Origin: Candidatus Segatella mututuai
Lineage (GTDB): Bacteria > Bacteroidota > Bacteroidia > Bacteroidales > Bacteroidaceae
DNA: 12,259 nucleotides
Assembly (NCBI GenBank): GCA_002439605.1
Contig: DJOI01000057.1
Coordinates: 6,313 to 18,571 of the forward strand
Direction of reading: 5' to 3'
Of this stretch, positions 7,003 to 12,259 are shown in pieces. How positions within the stretch are numbered: position 1 is the first letter of the stretch; each line of letters opens with the position of its first letter. The notes below the pieces were generated by a model. It saw only the letters and a program-made list of their open reading frames with translations, made no database searches and was not told the DNA's origin. Position numbers and translations under genes: made by a program.

Positions 7003-9498
7003 ATGGCAGAAAAAAAGTATGGTCATTTCGATGACGCCAATCGCGAGTACGTGATTACAGACCCTAAGACCCCATGGCCTTGGATCAACTATTTGGGCAA
7101 CGAGGATTTCTTCTCGCTCATCTCAAACACAGCAGGTGGCTATTCCTTCTACAAGGACGCCAAGTTCCGCCGCATTACCCGTTATCGTTACAACGGAGTG
7201 CCGATGGACAACGGCGGTCGCTACTTCTACATCAAAGACGGCGACACCATCTGGAATCCAGGGTGGAAACCTTGCAAGACTCCACTCGATAGCTACGAGT
7301 GCCGCCATGGCATGAACTATACTCGTATCACCGGCAGCAAGAACGGCGTGGAGGCCAGCGTGCTCTTCTTCGTTCCGCTCCATACTTGGGCTGAGGTGCA
7401 GAAGATGACCTTGAAGAACACATCATCCGAGGTGAAGCACTTGAAGGTGTTCTCTTTCGCAGAGTGGTGTCTTTGGAATGCCGCTACCGACATGGAGAAT
7501 TTCCAACGCAACTTCTCTACCGGTGAAGTGGAGGTAGAGGGCAGCACCATCTACCACAAGACCGAGTACCGCGAGCGTCGCAACCACTATGCTTTCTATA
7601 CTGTCAACACCGAGATACAGGGTTACGATACCGACCGTGAGACTTTCATCGGTCTCTATAATGAGTTTGCCGAACCAGAGGCTGTGCTCGAAGGCAAGCC
7701 ACGCAATAGTTTCGCCCATGGTTGGAGTCCCATCGCCTCCCACTACATAGAGGTTACTTTGCAGCCAGGCGAGAGCCGTGACCTCATCTTCCTCTTGGGT
7801 TATGTAGAGAACGAGCAGGACAAGAAGTTCGTAGCCAAGAAGGTCATCAACAAGGAGAAGGCGTACGCCTTGATGGAGAAGTTCGATACCACCGAGAAGG
7901 TAGATGCAGCCTTCGCCAAACTCAACGAGTACTGGGATAATCTCCTCAACATCTTCACCGTGAAGAGCGGCAACGACAAGCTCGACCGCATGGTGAACAT
8001 CTGGAACCAGTATCAGTGCATGATAACTTTCTGCATGTCTCGTTCAGCAAGTTTCTTCGAAAGCGGCATCGGTCGAGGCATGGGCTTCCGCGACTCCAAC
8101 CAGGACTTGGTAGGATTCGTTCATCAGATACCCGAGCGTGCCCGCCAGCGCATCATCGACATCGCCAGCACGCAGTTTCCTGACGGAGGTTGCTACCACC
8201 AGTACCAGCCATTGACCAAGCGTGGCAACAACGACATCGGCGGCGGTTTCAACGACGACCCCTGCTGGTTGATTTTCGGTACCATCGCTTATATCAAGGA
8301 GACGGGCGACTACTCCATCCTGGGCGAACAGGTGCCATTCGACAACCAGCCAGGTAGCGAGGTGAGCCTCTTCGAGCACTTGAAGATCAGCATGAACCAC
8401 GTCATCAATAACCTCGGTCCGCACAAGTTGCCGCTCATCGGCAGAGCCGACTGGAACGACTGCCTCAACCTCAACTGCTTCTCTTGGGATCCAAACGAAA
8501 GTTTCCAAACTACCGAGAACAAGGGCGAAGGCTCGCAGGCTGAGAGCTTGATGATTGCCGGCTTGTTCGTCGTGACAGGCAAGGACTACGTGGCACTCTG
8601 TCACCAACTCGCCAAGGAAACCGCCAACAGCCGGGAGGGTATCGTGACAGGCTTGGCAGAGGAAGATTATCTCGCCGAGGCCGAGCGCATGCAGCAGGCT
8701 GTCGATGAGATGAGCGAGGCTGTGAAGAAGCATGGCTGGGACGGCAAATGGTTTCTCCGCGCCTACGACTTCTTCGGCAACAAGATCGGCAGCGACGAGA
8801 ACGAGGAGGGCAAGATATTCATCGAGAGCCAGGGTTGGTGTACGATGGCTGGCATCGGTTTGGAGAACGGACTCTGCGACAAGGCTTTGGACAGTGCCAA
8901 GGAGCGTTTGGAGTGCGAGCACGGCATGGTACTCAACAACCCAGCCTACACCACCTACCATGTGGAGATGGGCGAGATTTCCTCTTATCCAGAAGGTTAT
9001 AAGGAGAACGCCGGCATCTTCTGCCACAACAATCCGTGGGTCATCATTGGCGAAACCGTAGCAGGACGTGGTAACGATGCTTGGAAGCACTACACCAAGA
9101 TTCTGCCAAGTTACGTGGAGGAGAAATACCAGACCTTGCATAAAGTGGAACCATACGTAAACTGCCAGATGGTAGCCGGCAAGGATGCCGCCAAGCCTGG
9201 CGAGGGCAAGAACTCTTGGTTGACTGGTACAGCCGCTTGGATGTGGTACACCATTTCTGAGTTCATCCTCGGCATCAAACCTGATTACGATGGCTTGAAC
9301 ATCGACCCTTGTCTGCCAAGCACCGCCAAGGAGTACGAGGTAACCCGTAAGTTCCGTGGCGGAGAATATCACATCATCGTGAAGAACCCTGACGGTAAGG
9401 AGAAGGGGGTGAAGCAGATTACCGTGGACGGCAAGGCTATCGAGGGCACCGTCATCCCTTGCGCAGCAGGCAAGCACGAAGTGGTAGTGGAAATGTAA
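7003..9498 (+). CDS. Cellobiose phosphorylase (GH94)
   Basis: The 831-residue protein has no signal peptide and is expected in the cytoplasm. GH94 cellobiose phosphorylases convert cellobiose plus phosphate to glucose and alpha-glucose 1-phosphate; known enzymes are about 810-825 residues, so this one is full length. The N-terminal beta-sandwich starts with 'YGHFDD..REYVITDP.TPWPWINYLG' and continues through 'GGRYFYIKDGD..WNPGWKP'. The (alpha/alpha)6 catalytic domain carries GIGRGMGFRDSNQD (355-368), RADWNDCLN (481-489) with the probable general acid Asp486 by homology, FCHNNPW (673-679) with the expected phosphate-binding His675, and the TGTAAW loop (741-746). A small C-terminal beta domain follows ('KEYEVTRKFRGGEYHI'). 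These motifs favour cellobiose over chitobiose or cellodextrin phosphorylase, but substrate is inferred from resemblance alone. No transporter, epimerase or glucosidase gene lies beside it. It is transcribed divergently from the macroglobulin gene. Confidence 0.92.
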   Translation: MAEKKYGHFDDANREYVITDPKTPWPWINYLGNEDFFSLISNTAGGYSFYKDAKFRRITRYRYNGVPMDNGGRYFYIKDGDTIWNPGWKPCKTPLDSYECRHGMNYTRITGSKNGVEASVLFFVPLHTWAEVQKMTLKNTSSEVKHLKVFSFAEWCLWNAATDMENFQRNFSTGEVEVEGSTIYHKTEYRERRNHYAFYTVNTEIQGYDTDRETFIGLYNEFAEPEAVLEGKPRNSFAHGWSPIASHYIEVTLQPGESRDLIFLLGYVENEQDKKFVAKKVINKEKAYALMEKFDTTEKVDAAFAKLNEYWDNLLNIFTVKSGNDKLDRMVNIWNQYQCMITFCMSRSASFFESGIGRGMGFRDSNQDLVGFVHQIPERARQRIIDIASTQFPDGGCYHQYQPLTKRGNNDIGGGFNDDPCWLIFGTIAYIKETGDYSILGEQVPFDNQPGSEVSLFEHLKISMNHVINNLGPHKLPLIGRADWNDCLNLNCFSWDPNESFQTTENKGEGSQAESLMIAGLFVVTGKDYVALCHQLAKETANSREGIVTGLAEEDYLAEAERMQQAVDEMSEAVKKHGWDGKWFLRAYDFFGNKIGSDENEEGKIFIESQGWCTMAGIGLENGLCDKALDSAKERLECEHGMVLNNPAYTTYHVEMGEISSYPEGYKENAGIFCHNNPWVIIGETVAGRGNDAWKHYTKILPSYVEEKYQTLHKVEPYVNCQMVAGKDAAKPGEGKNSWLTGTAAWMWYTISEFILGIKPDYDGLNIDPCLPSTAKEYEVTRKFRGGEYHIIVKNPDGKEKGVKQITVDGKAIEGTVIPCAAGKHEVVVEM

Positions 9499-9514
9499 GA
9501 ATTTGTTAGTTAGT

Positions 9515-9792
9515 TTATAATCGAGGAGGGTGTGTCATAAGTCCATGACGCACCCTCACGGGGTGATTCGAAAAAACTCTTTCTATAGTTTCTCGAATCT
9601 GAGAAACCAACTCCCTACGATGGGCAACAATCCAAACCGGTTTGTTACTCTTCTCCAAGAACGAGAAGACGATGTTCGACAAGACCATCGTCTTCCCCGT
9701 TCCCGTCGGCATTTGCACCATCACGGCATCATGGCTTCTCGCACTCGCCTCACCATGTCCTCCAGGTAATCAAAGAGCTTGATTTCCTTCAT
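9515..9792 (-). pseudogene. SF2 DEAD/DEAH helicase N-terminal remnant, frameshifted
   Basis: Two frames together read as the start of an SF2 helicase. The first, from the ATG at 9792, gives 23 codons (KLFDYLEDMVRRVREA) and stops at 9721. The second, from 9724, gives VMVQMPTGTGKT with the Walker A lysine (motif I), then VWIVAHRRELVSQIRETIERV (motif Ia region), and stops at 9515. The residues normally joining 'REA' to 'VMVQMP' are reduced and out of frame, consistent with a small deletion. After 'ETIERVFSNHPVR' similarity is lost; motifs II-VI are absent. Family members have several hundred residues, so this is a dead 5' fragment. Its start codon overlaps the end of the upstream unknown gene by 23 bp, suggesting the two were once an operon. 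Restriction, repair or defence roles are all possible for the parent protein and cannot be separated. Confidence 0.75.
9526..9557. terminator. 13-bp inverted-repeat hairpin after phosphorylase gene
   Basis: Left arm GAGGGTGTGTCAT (9526-9538), 6-nt loop, right arm ATGACGCACCCTC (9545-9557). Twelve pairs are Watson-Crick; the remaining one is a G-U pair if transcribed on the plus strand. It begins 28 bp after the phosphorylase stop and is the best candidate for its 3' end. No U-tract follows on either strand, so it may be a stabilising or bidirectional stem. It also lies inside the tail of the helicase remnant, close to where helicase similarity ends. Confidence 0.5.
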
Positions 9793-10900
9793 TCCTTGTT
9801 ACTTGCTCTACAAGTTCCTCCAAGTAATTGGTATCCCATTTGCGCCACACCAATTTCTTGACATACCCATCCATTTCCATGGCGAGTTTATTTTCCTCAG
9901 TCCCCGTATCTTTAACTTGGTACAATTCATCAAACAAAGAATTACGCATGCTCGACATCATAAGTAAAACCGTAGAGGTTATCAGCAGTCGTTCCGTTTT
10001 GGCTTCTTCTACTGCTATAAATTTATCACCGATGGTAGGAACATATTCCTCCAAATATTGAAAGTCATGGTCTTTGGCAAAGCCCAAATCCTTCAAGGTT
10101 TGCTGTTTTGACATGATTTCGAAATAAATGGCATTGCAGAACGTAACATATTCCTTTTCGTTCAACGAATTCATAAATGCCGATATGTAAATATTCGTTG
10201 GATAAGTATCCATGCAAGATGGCATCTCTATTTCCTCCGGCAATTCCACGCCCGAAGCCTTACCGTCCTCCCTCGCAGTCGATATAATCTCGCCAGTCTC
10301 AGGATTTCTTGCATCCAGATAATTGCCAAAATCAAAATTCTTGTCTATCTCATCTATACCAGTCAACTCCTTCAACAGCACTTTCGGCTGCTTGGCATCG
10401 CTCTTCATGATTTCCTTGAATACATCCACGCTCGCCATGCACAGGTTGCCGACAGCAGAGGCAAACGTTACGTTCATCAGCAGATTGCCATGCATCAAAT
10501 CCTCGAACTTCTCTCCATAGATGCGCATGGAGATATACCATTCCTTCGGATTTCCCTCAAAGCCAATAGTCGATATATGGATGTCCTCAGCCGTATCAGT
10601 ATGCTGACCATACAAGCTGCTGATGACAGGATATTTCTTCCGGAAATGTCGCTTGATCATCATCTGTATGCGGTCAAGCCCATTCTCCGTGAAGTCCAAC
10701 ACATGCGCCCAACGGCAACATGCCATGATATATCCGTCATGGTTCAAGAAATTCATGTTGAAGTACTGGTGCTCGTTGATTCTCACCGTCACTTCCAACT
10801 GTTTGTTGGTCTTCTTATTGAACGCAAACGTGCCTTCAGATGGAAAATCCAAAGGCACACTCGTAGTAAACACAGGTAAAAGTATAGGTACTTCTCTCAT
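9770..10900 (-). CDS. Hypothetical protein, 376 aa, unrecognised
   Basis: I do not recognise this protein. It is an intact frame from the ATG at 10900 to a TGA at 9770. There is no signal peptide and no clear membrane segment, so it is probably cytoplasmic. The first ~170 residues look like mixed beta/alpha ('QLEVTVRINEHQYFNMNFLNHDGYIMACCRW', 'EWYISMRIYGEKFEDL'). A middle part contains an acidic, turn-rich stretch (~185-235) with 'NPETGEIIST'. The C-terminal ~130 residues appear helical and charged. No nuclease, ATPase or methylase motif is evident. The 3' end overlaps by 23 bp the start of the helicase remnant, an arrangement typical of translational coupling. The RES-domain scrap lies upstream. 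The likely reading is a survivor of a decayed accessory locus, possibly defence-related; this is inference from neighbours only. Confidence 0.75.
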   Translation of the reverse strand: MREVPILLPVFTTSVPLDFPSEGTFAFNKKTNKQLEVTVRINEHQYFNMNFLNHDGYIMACCRWAHVLDFTENGLDRIQMMIKRHFRKKYPVISSLYGQHTDTAEDIHISTIGFEGNPKEWYISMRIYGEKFEDLMHGNLLMNVTFASAVGNLCMASVDVFKEIMKSDAKQPKVLLKELTGIDEIDKNFDFGNYLDARNPETGEIISTAREDGKASGVELPEEIEMPSCMDTYPTNIYISAFMNSLNEKEYVTFCNAIYFEIMSKQQTLKDLGFAKDHDFQYLEEYVPTIGDKFIAVEEAKTERLLITSTVLLMMSSMRNSLFDELYQVKDTGTEENKLAMEMDGYVKKLVWRKWDTNYLEELVEQVTRNEGNQAL

Positions 10901-10973
10901 TTCTATTTCATTTCAGTGTTTGTGTTGTTGATAAATTACATAGTTTTTCCTCATTGTTCCATGCCTCTTTATT

Positions 10974-11102
10974 TTAATCACCTCCGACACACTCATTAGT
11001 AGCAGTGCCTTTTTCAAACGAAGCATAGAACATTGATGTTCCTGCAGGACTCATTCTATTCGGAAATGCAAAATTGTCTGATTGTTCAATGGAATATTTC
11101 AT
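10974..11102 (-). pseudogene. RES-domain fragment (NAD+ phosphorylase-like)
   Basis: From the ATG at 11102 a 42-codon frame contains 'FPNRMSPAG', 'MFYASF' and a Thr-Ala/Glu ending. This matches the conserved core of RES domains ('.RMSPAGI.MFYGA.D..TA.AE'), a family that includes NAD+-degrading toxins of RES-Xre type. Intact RES domains have about 150 residues or more, and only the central ~30 are present. The frame stops at 10974 directly after the Glu-containing end of the motif, and no continuation is seen in other frames downstream. The open frame can be extended upstream to 11165, but that passes through a terminator-like hairpin and has no similarity I recognise. No antitoxin partner is visible. 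I read it as a broken remnant. Confidence 0.55.
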
Positions 11103-11115
11103 AATGAACTCTTGC

Positions 11116-11151
11116 AAAAAAACATAATAAAGGAGACGGCGAACCGCCTCC
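11116..11151 (-). terminator. Intrinsic terminator with UUCG loop, minus strand
   Basis: On the minus strand GGAGGCGG (11151-11144), loop TTCG, CCGTCTCC (11139-11132) forms an 8-bp stem with one G-U pair, closed by a C(UUCG)G-like stable tetraloop context. It is followed by TTTATTATG and then seven T's (11122-11116). On the plus strand one pair becomes A-C, so the minus strand is the functional direction. It would end transcripts coming from the 11.2-12.2 kb genes or a short RNA, before the RES fragment. Confidence 0.65.
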
Positions 11152-11190
11152 CCGGTGTCAAACATGAGTTTGAATCACCTGTTTGATGTA

Positions 11191-11337
11191 CTACACAATC
11201 GACATAATGCCTTGACCAGCGTTGAACATGTCAACAAGGTCAATATGAATACCAAAGTACAACTTAATAGCAATACTTGACAAATCCATAATTGCGATAA
11301 CACACTTGGCAGACTCCTCAAAACTCTGCCCTTTCAC
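11191..11337 (-). CDS. Possible small ORF, 48 aa, weak
   Basis: A frame from a GTG at 11337 to TAG at 11191 encodes a 48-residue peptide beginning VKGQSFEESAK and ending FNAGQGIMSIV, fairly hydrophobic in its middle. An ATG at 11289 would give only 32 residues. It is in the same frame as the upstream 80-codon ORF, which ends with a TAG at 11371, so it could also be old sequence read past a stop. No similarity is recognised. It ends 40 bp before the terminator-like hairpin. The span also contains the nested inverted repeat at 11212-11243, so an RNA rather than a peptide may be what matters here. Confidence 0.22.
   Translation of the reverse strand: MKGQSFEESAKCVIAIMDLSSIAIKLYFGIHIDLVDMFNAGQGIMSIV
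11212..11243. repeat. Nested inverted repeat
   Basis: Outer arms TTGACC (11212-11217) and GGTCAA (11238-11243) enclose inner arms GTTGA (11221-11225) and TCAAC (11231-11235) around a 5-nt loop, with a 3/2-nt internal bulge between. This makes an 11-bp two-part stem on either strand. It could be an operator-like palindrome or RNA structure upstream of the terminator at 11116-11151. Confidence 0.4.
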
Positions 11338-11348
11338 TTTTTTAATGA

Positions 11349-11370
11349 GTCGGGCTACTTTATGCCCGAC
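11349..11370. other. 7-bp GC-rich hairpin after stop codon
   Basis: GTCGGGC (11349-11355) and GCCCGAC (11364-11370) form a perfect stem around an 8-nt loop. It begins directly after the TAG at 11371-11373 that ends the 80-codon minus-strand ORF. No U-tract follows on the minus strand, so it is more likely a 3'-end stabiliser or partial terminator than a strong intrinsic terminator. On the plus strand AT-rich sequence follows. Confidence 0.45.
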
Positions 11371-11613
11371 CTAATCTAATTTTAAATTTTTCATTTGTCT
11401 AAGAAATTTAAATTTAACAATATAATTAGTCCACCCGATTTGTGGATTTCTTACGACAATCCTCTCTTCCACCCAGCTCTTGCAATCTCGTAAGGTAATA
11501 TATTCAAAATATCGAGTTTCTAAGTTCCCCAGAAAGTAGCTCATAATATAAAAAGGGAGAGGGAGCCGTTCGCCCGATATATCCGTTATCTTATTCCATG
11601 TATCTTCTTCCAT
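11371..11613 (-). CDS. Small hypothetical protein, 80 aa
   Basis: The first ATG (11613) gives 80 residues starting MEEDTWNKITD; a longer frame with a TTG start at 11625 is possible. It overlaps the 3' end of the nucleotidyltransferase gene by 28 bp in another frame, so it may be translationally coupled. The segment 'YFLGNLETRYFEYITLRDCKSWVEER' has a faint resemblance to the C-terminal part of DUF1919 (exopolysaccharide-associated) proteins, with aromatic, Tyr and Trp-x-x-R positions in similar order, but the match is too weak to name. There is no signal peptide or membrane helix. If the DUF1919 resemblance is real, only the C-terminal third is left and the ORF is a remnant. The hairpin at 11349-11370 follows its stop. 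Confidence 0.4.
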   Translation of the reverse strand: MEEDTWNKITDISGERLPLPFYIMSYFLGNLETRYFEYITLRDCKSWVEERIVVRNPQIGWTNYIVKFKFLRQMKNLKLD

Positions 11614-12259
11614 GCCGCAAACCAAGTTCTGAACAATGGTTCGCTCAACGCCTCAGTTGGATAATGCCTCACGAAACGCAAGTTTCGCAAGTTCATCCTG
11701 AGATAGCGATGAAACTTGCCCTCATCCTCCTTGCTTCCAAGACGATTGTCATACTGCCCGAAGTTGCCACCACGCATGATTTCATCCAGCAAGAACTTGC
11801 CTTCCTTCTCATCCATCGGTGCAATCATCTTGTCCTCCGATAGCCCGAACACCTCATGCAGCACATACATCACAGCCTTGGCAAATTTCCAAAGTCCCAA
11901 ATGTTTCAGCTCATGCCGCAAGGCATCTAAATCTGTGTTGATCTGTGCCATCTGTGGGAGACTCTTGCAAGTATTTAGATCCGTGGAATCCGTGAGCTCC
12001 GTGTGCCACTTCACCAACACATAGTAGTAATCCAGCAACTGCCTCAACCCAATCCCCTCCGTAAACACATGCCGATACAGATGCGAGAGAATATAGATGA
12101 CATTGAAGCTCACAGTTGGCACTGTTATCTCCCCATATCCATCAGGCAACGCCACCCGATTCGAGCATTGCAAGTCCATCACCTCCCCGAACCATTTCTG
12201 CATTCTGCGGTTATGCAGCGGAAAGAACATATACGATGGCGTGAAATGCACCTCTATCG
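11586..12259 (-). CDS. Nucleotidyltransferase family protein (NTP_transf_5), C-terminal part
   Basis: The frame is open to the right edge, so the N-terminal part with the nucleotidyltransferase fold is outside the window; about 224 residues are visible, against roughly 350-400 for the family. Recognisable features are the 'EVHFTPSYMF' strand at the edge, 'VPTVSFNVIYILSHLYRHVF' followed by GIGLRQLLDYYYVL, and the conserved C-terminal block LGLWKFAKAVMYVLHEVFGL with DEKEGKFLLDEIMRGG NFGQYD, then 'YPTEAL..PLFRTWF..WKK'. These match the uncharacterised nucleotidyltransferases common in Bacteroidales, often in polysaccharide regions; the substrate is unknown. Between the 'LLDYYYVL' and 'LRHELKHLGLW' blocks lies an extra Thr/Asp-rich stretch encoded by the repeat mosaic at 11931-12005. 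A start codon cannot be assigned, since the GTG at 12251 is internal. Confidence 0.82.
   Translation of the reverse strand, partial: IEVHFTPSYMFFPLHNRRMQKWFGEVMDLQCSNRVALPDGYGEITVPTVSFNVIYILSHLYRHVFTEGIGLRQLLDYYYVLVKWHTELTDSTDLNTCKSLPQMAQINTDLDALRHELKHLGLWKFAKAVMYVLHEVFGLSEDKMIAPMDEKEGKFLLDEIMRGGNFGQYDNRLGSKEDEGKFHRYLRMNLRNLRFVRHYPTEALSEPLFRTWFAAWKKIHGIR
11931..12005. repeat. ATCTGTG/ATCCGTG repeat mosaic inserted in a gene
   Basis: On the plus strand three ATCTGTG units start at 11931, 11941 and 11950; after a 20-bp spacer (11959-11978), three (A)TCCGTG units start at 11979, 11988 and 11997, the last as CTCCGTG. Spacing is 9-10 bp, nearly codon-compatible, so the host frame stays open. Read on the minus strand they are CACGGAT and CACAGAT, encoding Thr-Asp-rich residues (TELTDSTDL...QINTDLD). 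Short arrays of this kind occur as dispersed elements in Bacteroidetes genomes by my recollection; the mechanism of spread is not known to me. Confidence 0.75.

Larger units (their letters stand above)
10901..11373. other. AT-rich stretch without a confident gene
   Basis: These ~470 bases between the unknown gene and the 80-codon ORF hold only the RES fragment, two hairpins, the nested inverted repeat and the weak 48-codon ORF, each listed separately. No convincing TAnnTTTG promoter for the 376-residue gene was found in either orientation. No transposase, direct terminal repeat or tRNA was seen. Confidence 0.6.

Noticed and set aside
8044..9477. 477-codon open frame on the minus strand, antisense to the phosphorylase
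   Set aside because: The plus-strand phosphorylase has strong family motifs throughout this span. The antisense product is a Val/Leu/His-rich sequence with no domain pattern, explained by third-position G/C preference in the host codons.
9526..9557. Terminal inverted repeat of an insertion sequence
   Set aside because: The two arms face each other across 6 bp, and no transposase or matching distant end was found in the window; a hairpin is the simpler reading.
11103..11165. Upstream extension of the RES fragment frame to an ATG at 11165
   Set aside because: This part is encoded by the terminator-like hairpin and its U-tract; it has no RES similarity and is probably non-coding.
9515..11373. 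Complete novel defence system
   Set aside because: The helicase and RES parts are clearly truncated and only one intact gene remains, so a working multi-gene system cannot be supported here.
11931..12005. CRISPR array
   Set aside because: The repeated units are only 7 bp at 9-10 bp spacing, with no repeat-spacer structure and no cas genes.

Overview
The window looks like chromosome from a Bacteroidales bacterium, most probably Prevotella/Segatella. The evidence is a huge signal-peptide-bearing alpha-2-macroglobulin-like protein, a DUF1573 protein, starts without Shine-Dalgarno sequences, Bacteroidetes-type -7 boxes (TAnnTTTG), and a short ATCTGTG/ATCCGTG repeat mosaic of the kind I associate with Bacteroidetes genomes. 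No rRNA, tRNA, CRISPR array or intact transposase was seen.

Layout. (1) Positions 3-6787, minus strand: a probable two-gene unit. A 1881-residue secreted alpha-2-macroglobulin family protein comes first in transcription order, then, after 74 bp, a 354-residue exported DUF1573 protein. (2) Positions 6788-7002: a 215-bp divergent intergenic region with one candidate -7 box for each direction and a small cluster of inverted AAACC/GGTTT sites in the presumed leader of the macroglobulin gene. (3) Positions 7003-9498, plus strand: a complete GH94 phosphorylase, best read as cytoplasmic cellobiose phosphorylase, followed by a strong hairpin. (4) Positions 9515-11373, minus strand: a degraded accessory stretch. 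It holds a frameshifted N-terminal scrap of an SF2 (DEAD/DEAH) helicase, an intact unrecognised 376-residue gene whose 3' end overlaps the helicase start, a 42-codon scrap that reads as the core of a RES domain, an intrinsic-terminator-like hairpin with a UUCG loop, a nested inverted repeat, and a weak small ORF. (5) Positions 11371-12259, minus strand: the C-terminal part of a nucleotidyltransferase-family protein (NTP_transf_5 type) that runs off the right edge, then an overlapping 80-codon hypothetical ORF. The nucleotidyltransferase gene carries an in-frame ~75-bp insertion built from three ATCTGTG and three (A)TCCGTG units.

How the genes relate. The macroglobulin and DUF1573 proteins probably act together in the cell envelope. 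The phosphorylase works in the cytoplasm, splitting imported cellobiose with phosphate. The two units share only the divergent promoter region. The 9.5-11.4 kb stretch looks like the decayed remains of one or more accessory (possibly defence or toxin) loci. I see no intact, clearly novel system. The features most worth a second look are the SusC-like plug motif inside the macroglobulin protein, the repeat mosaic inside the nucleotidyltransferase, and the intact unknown gene between helicase and RES remnants.
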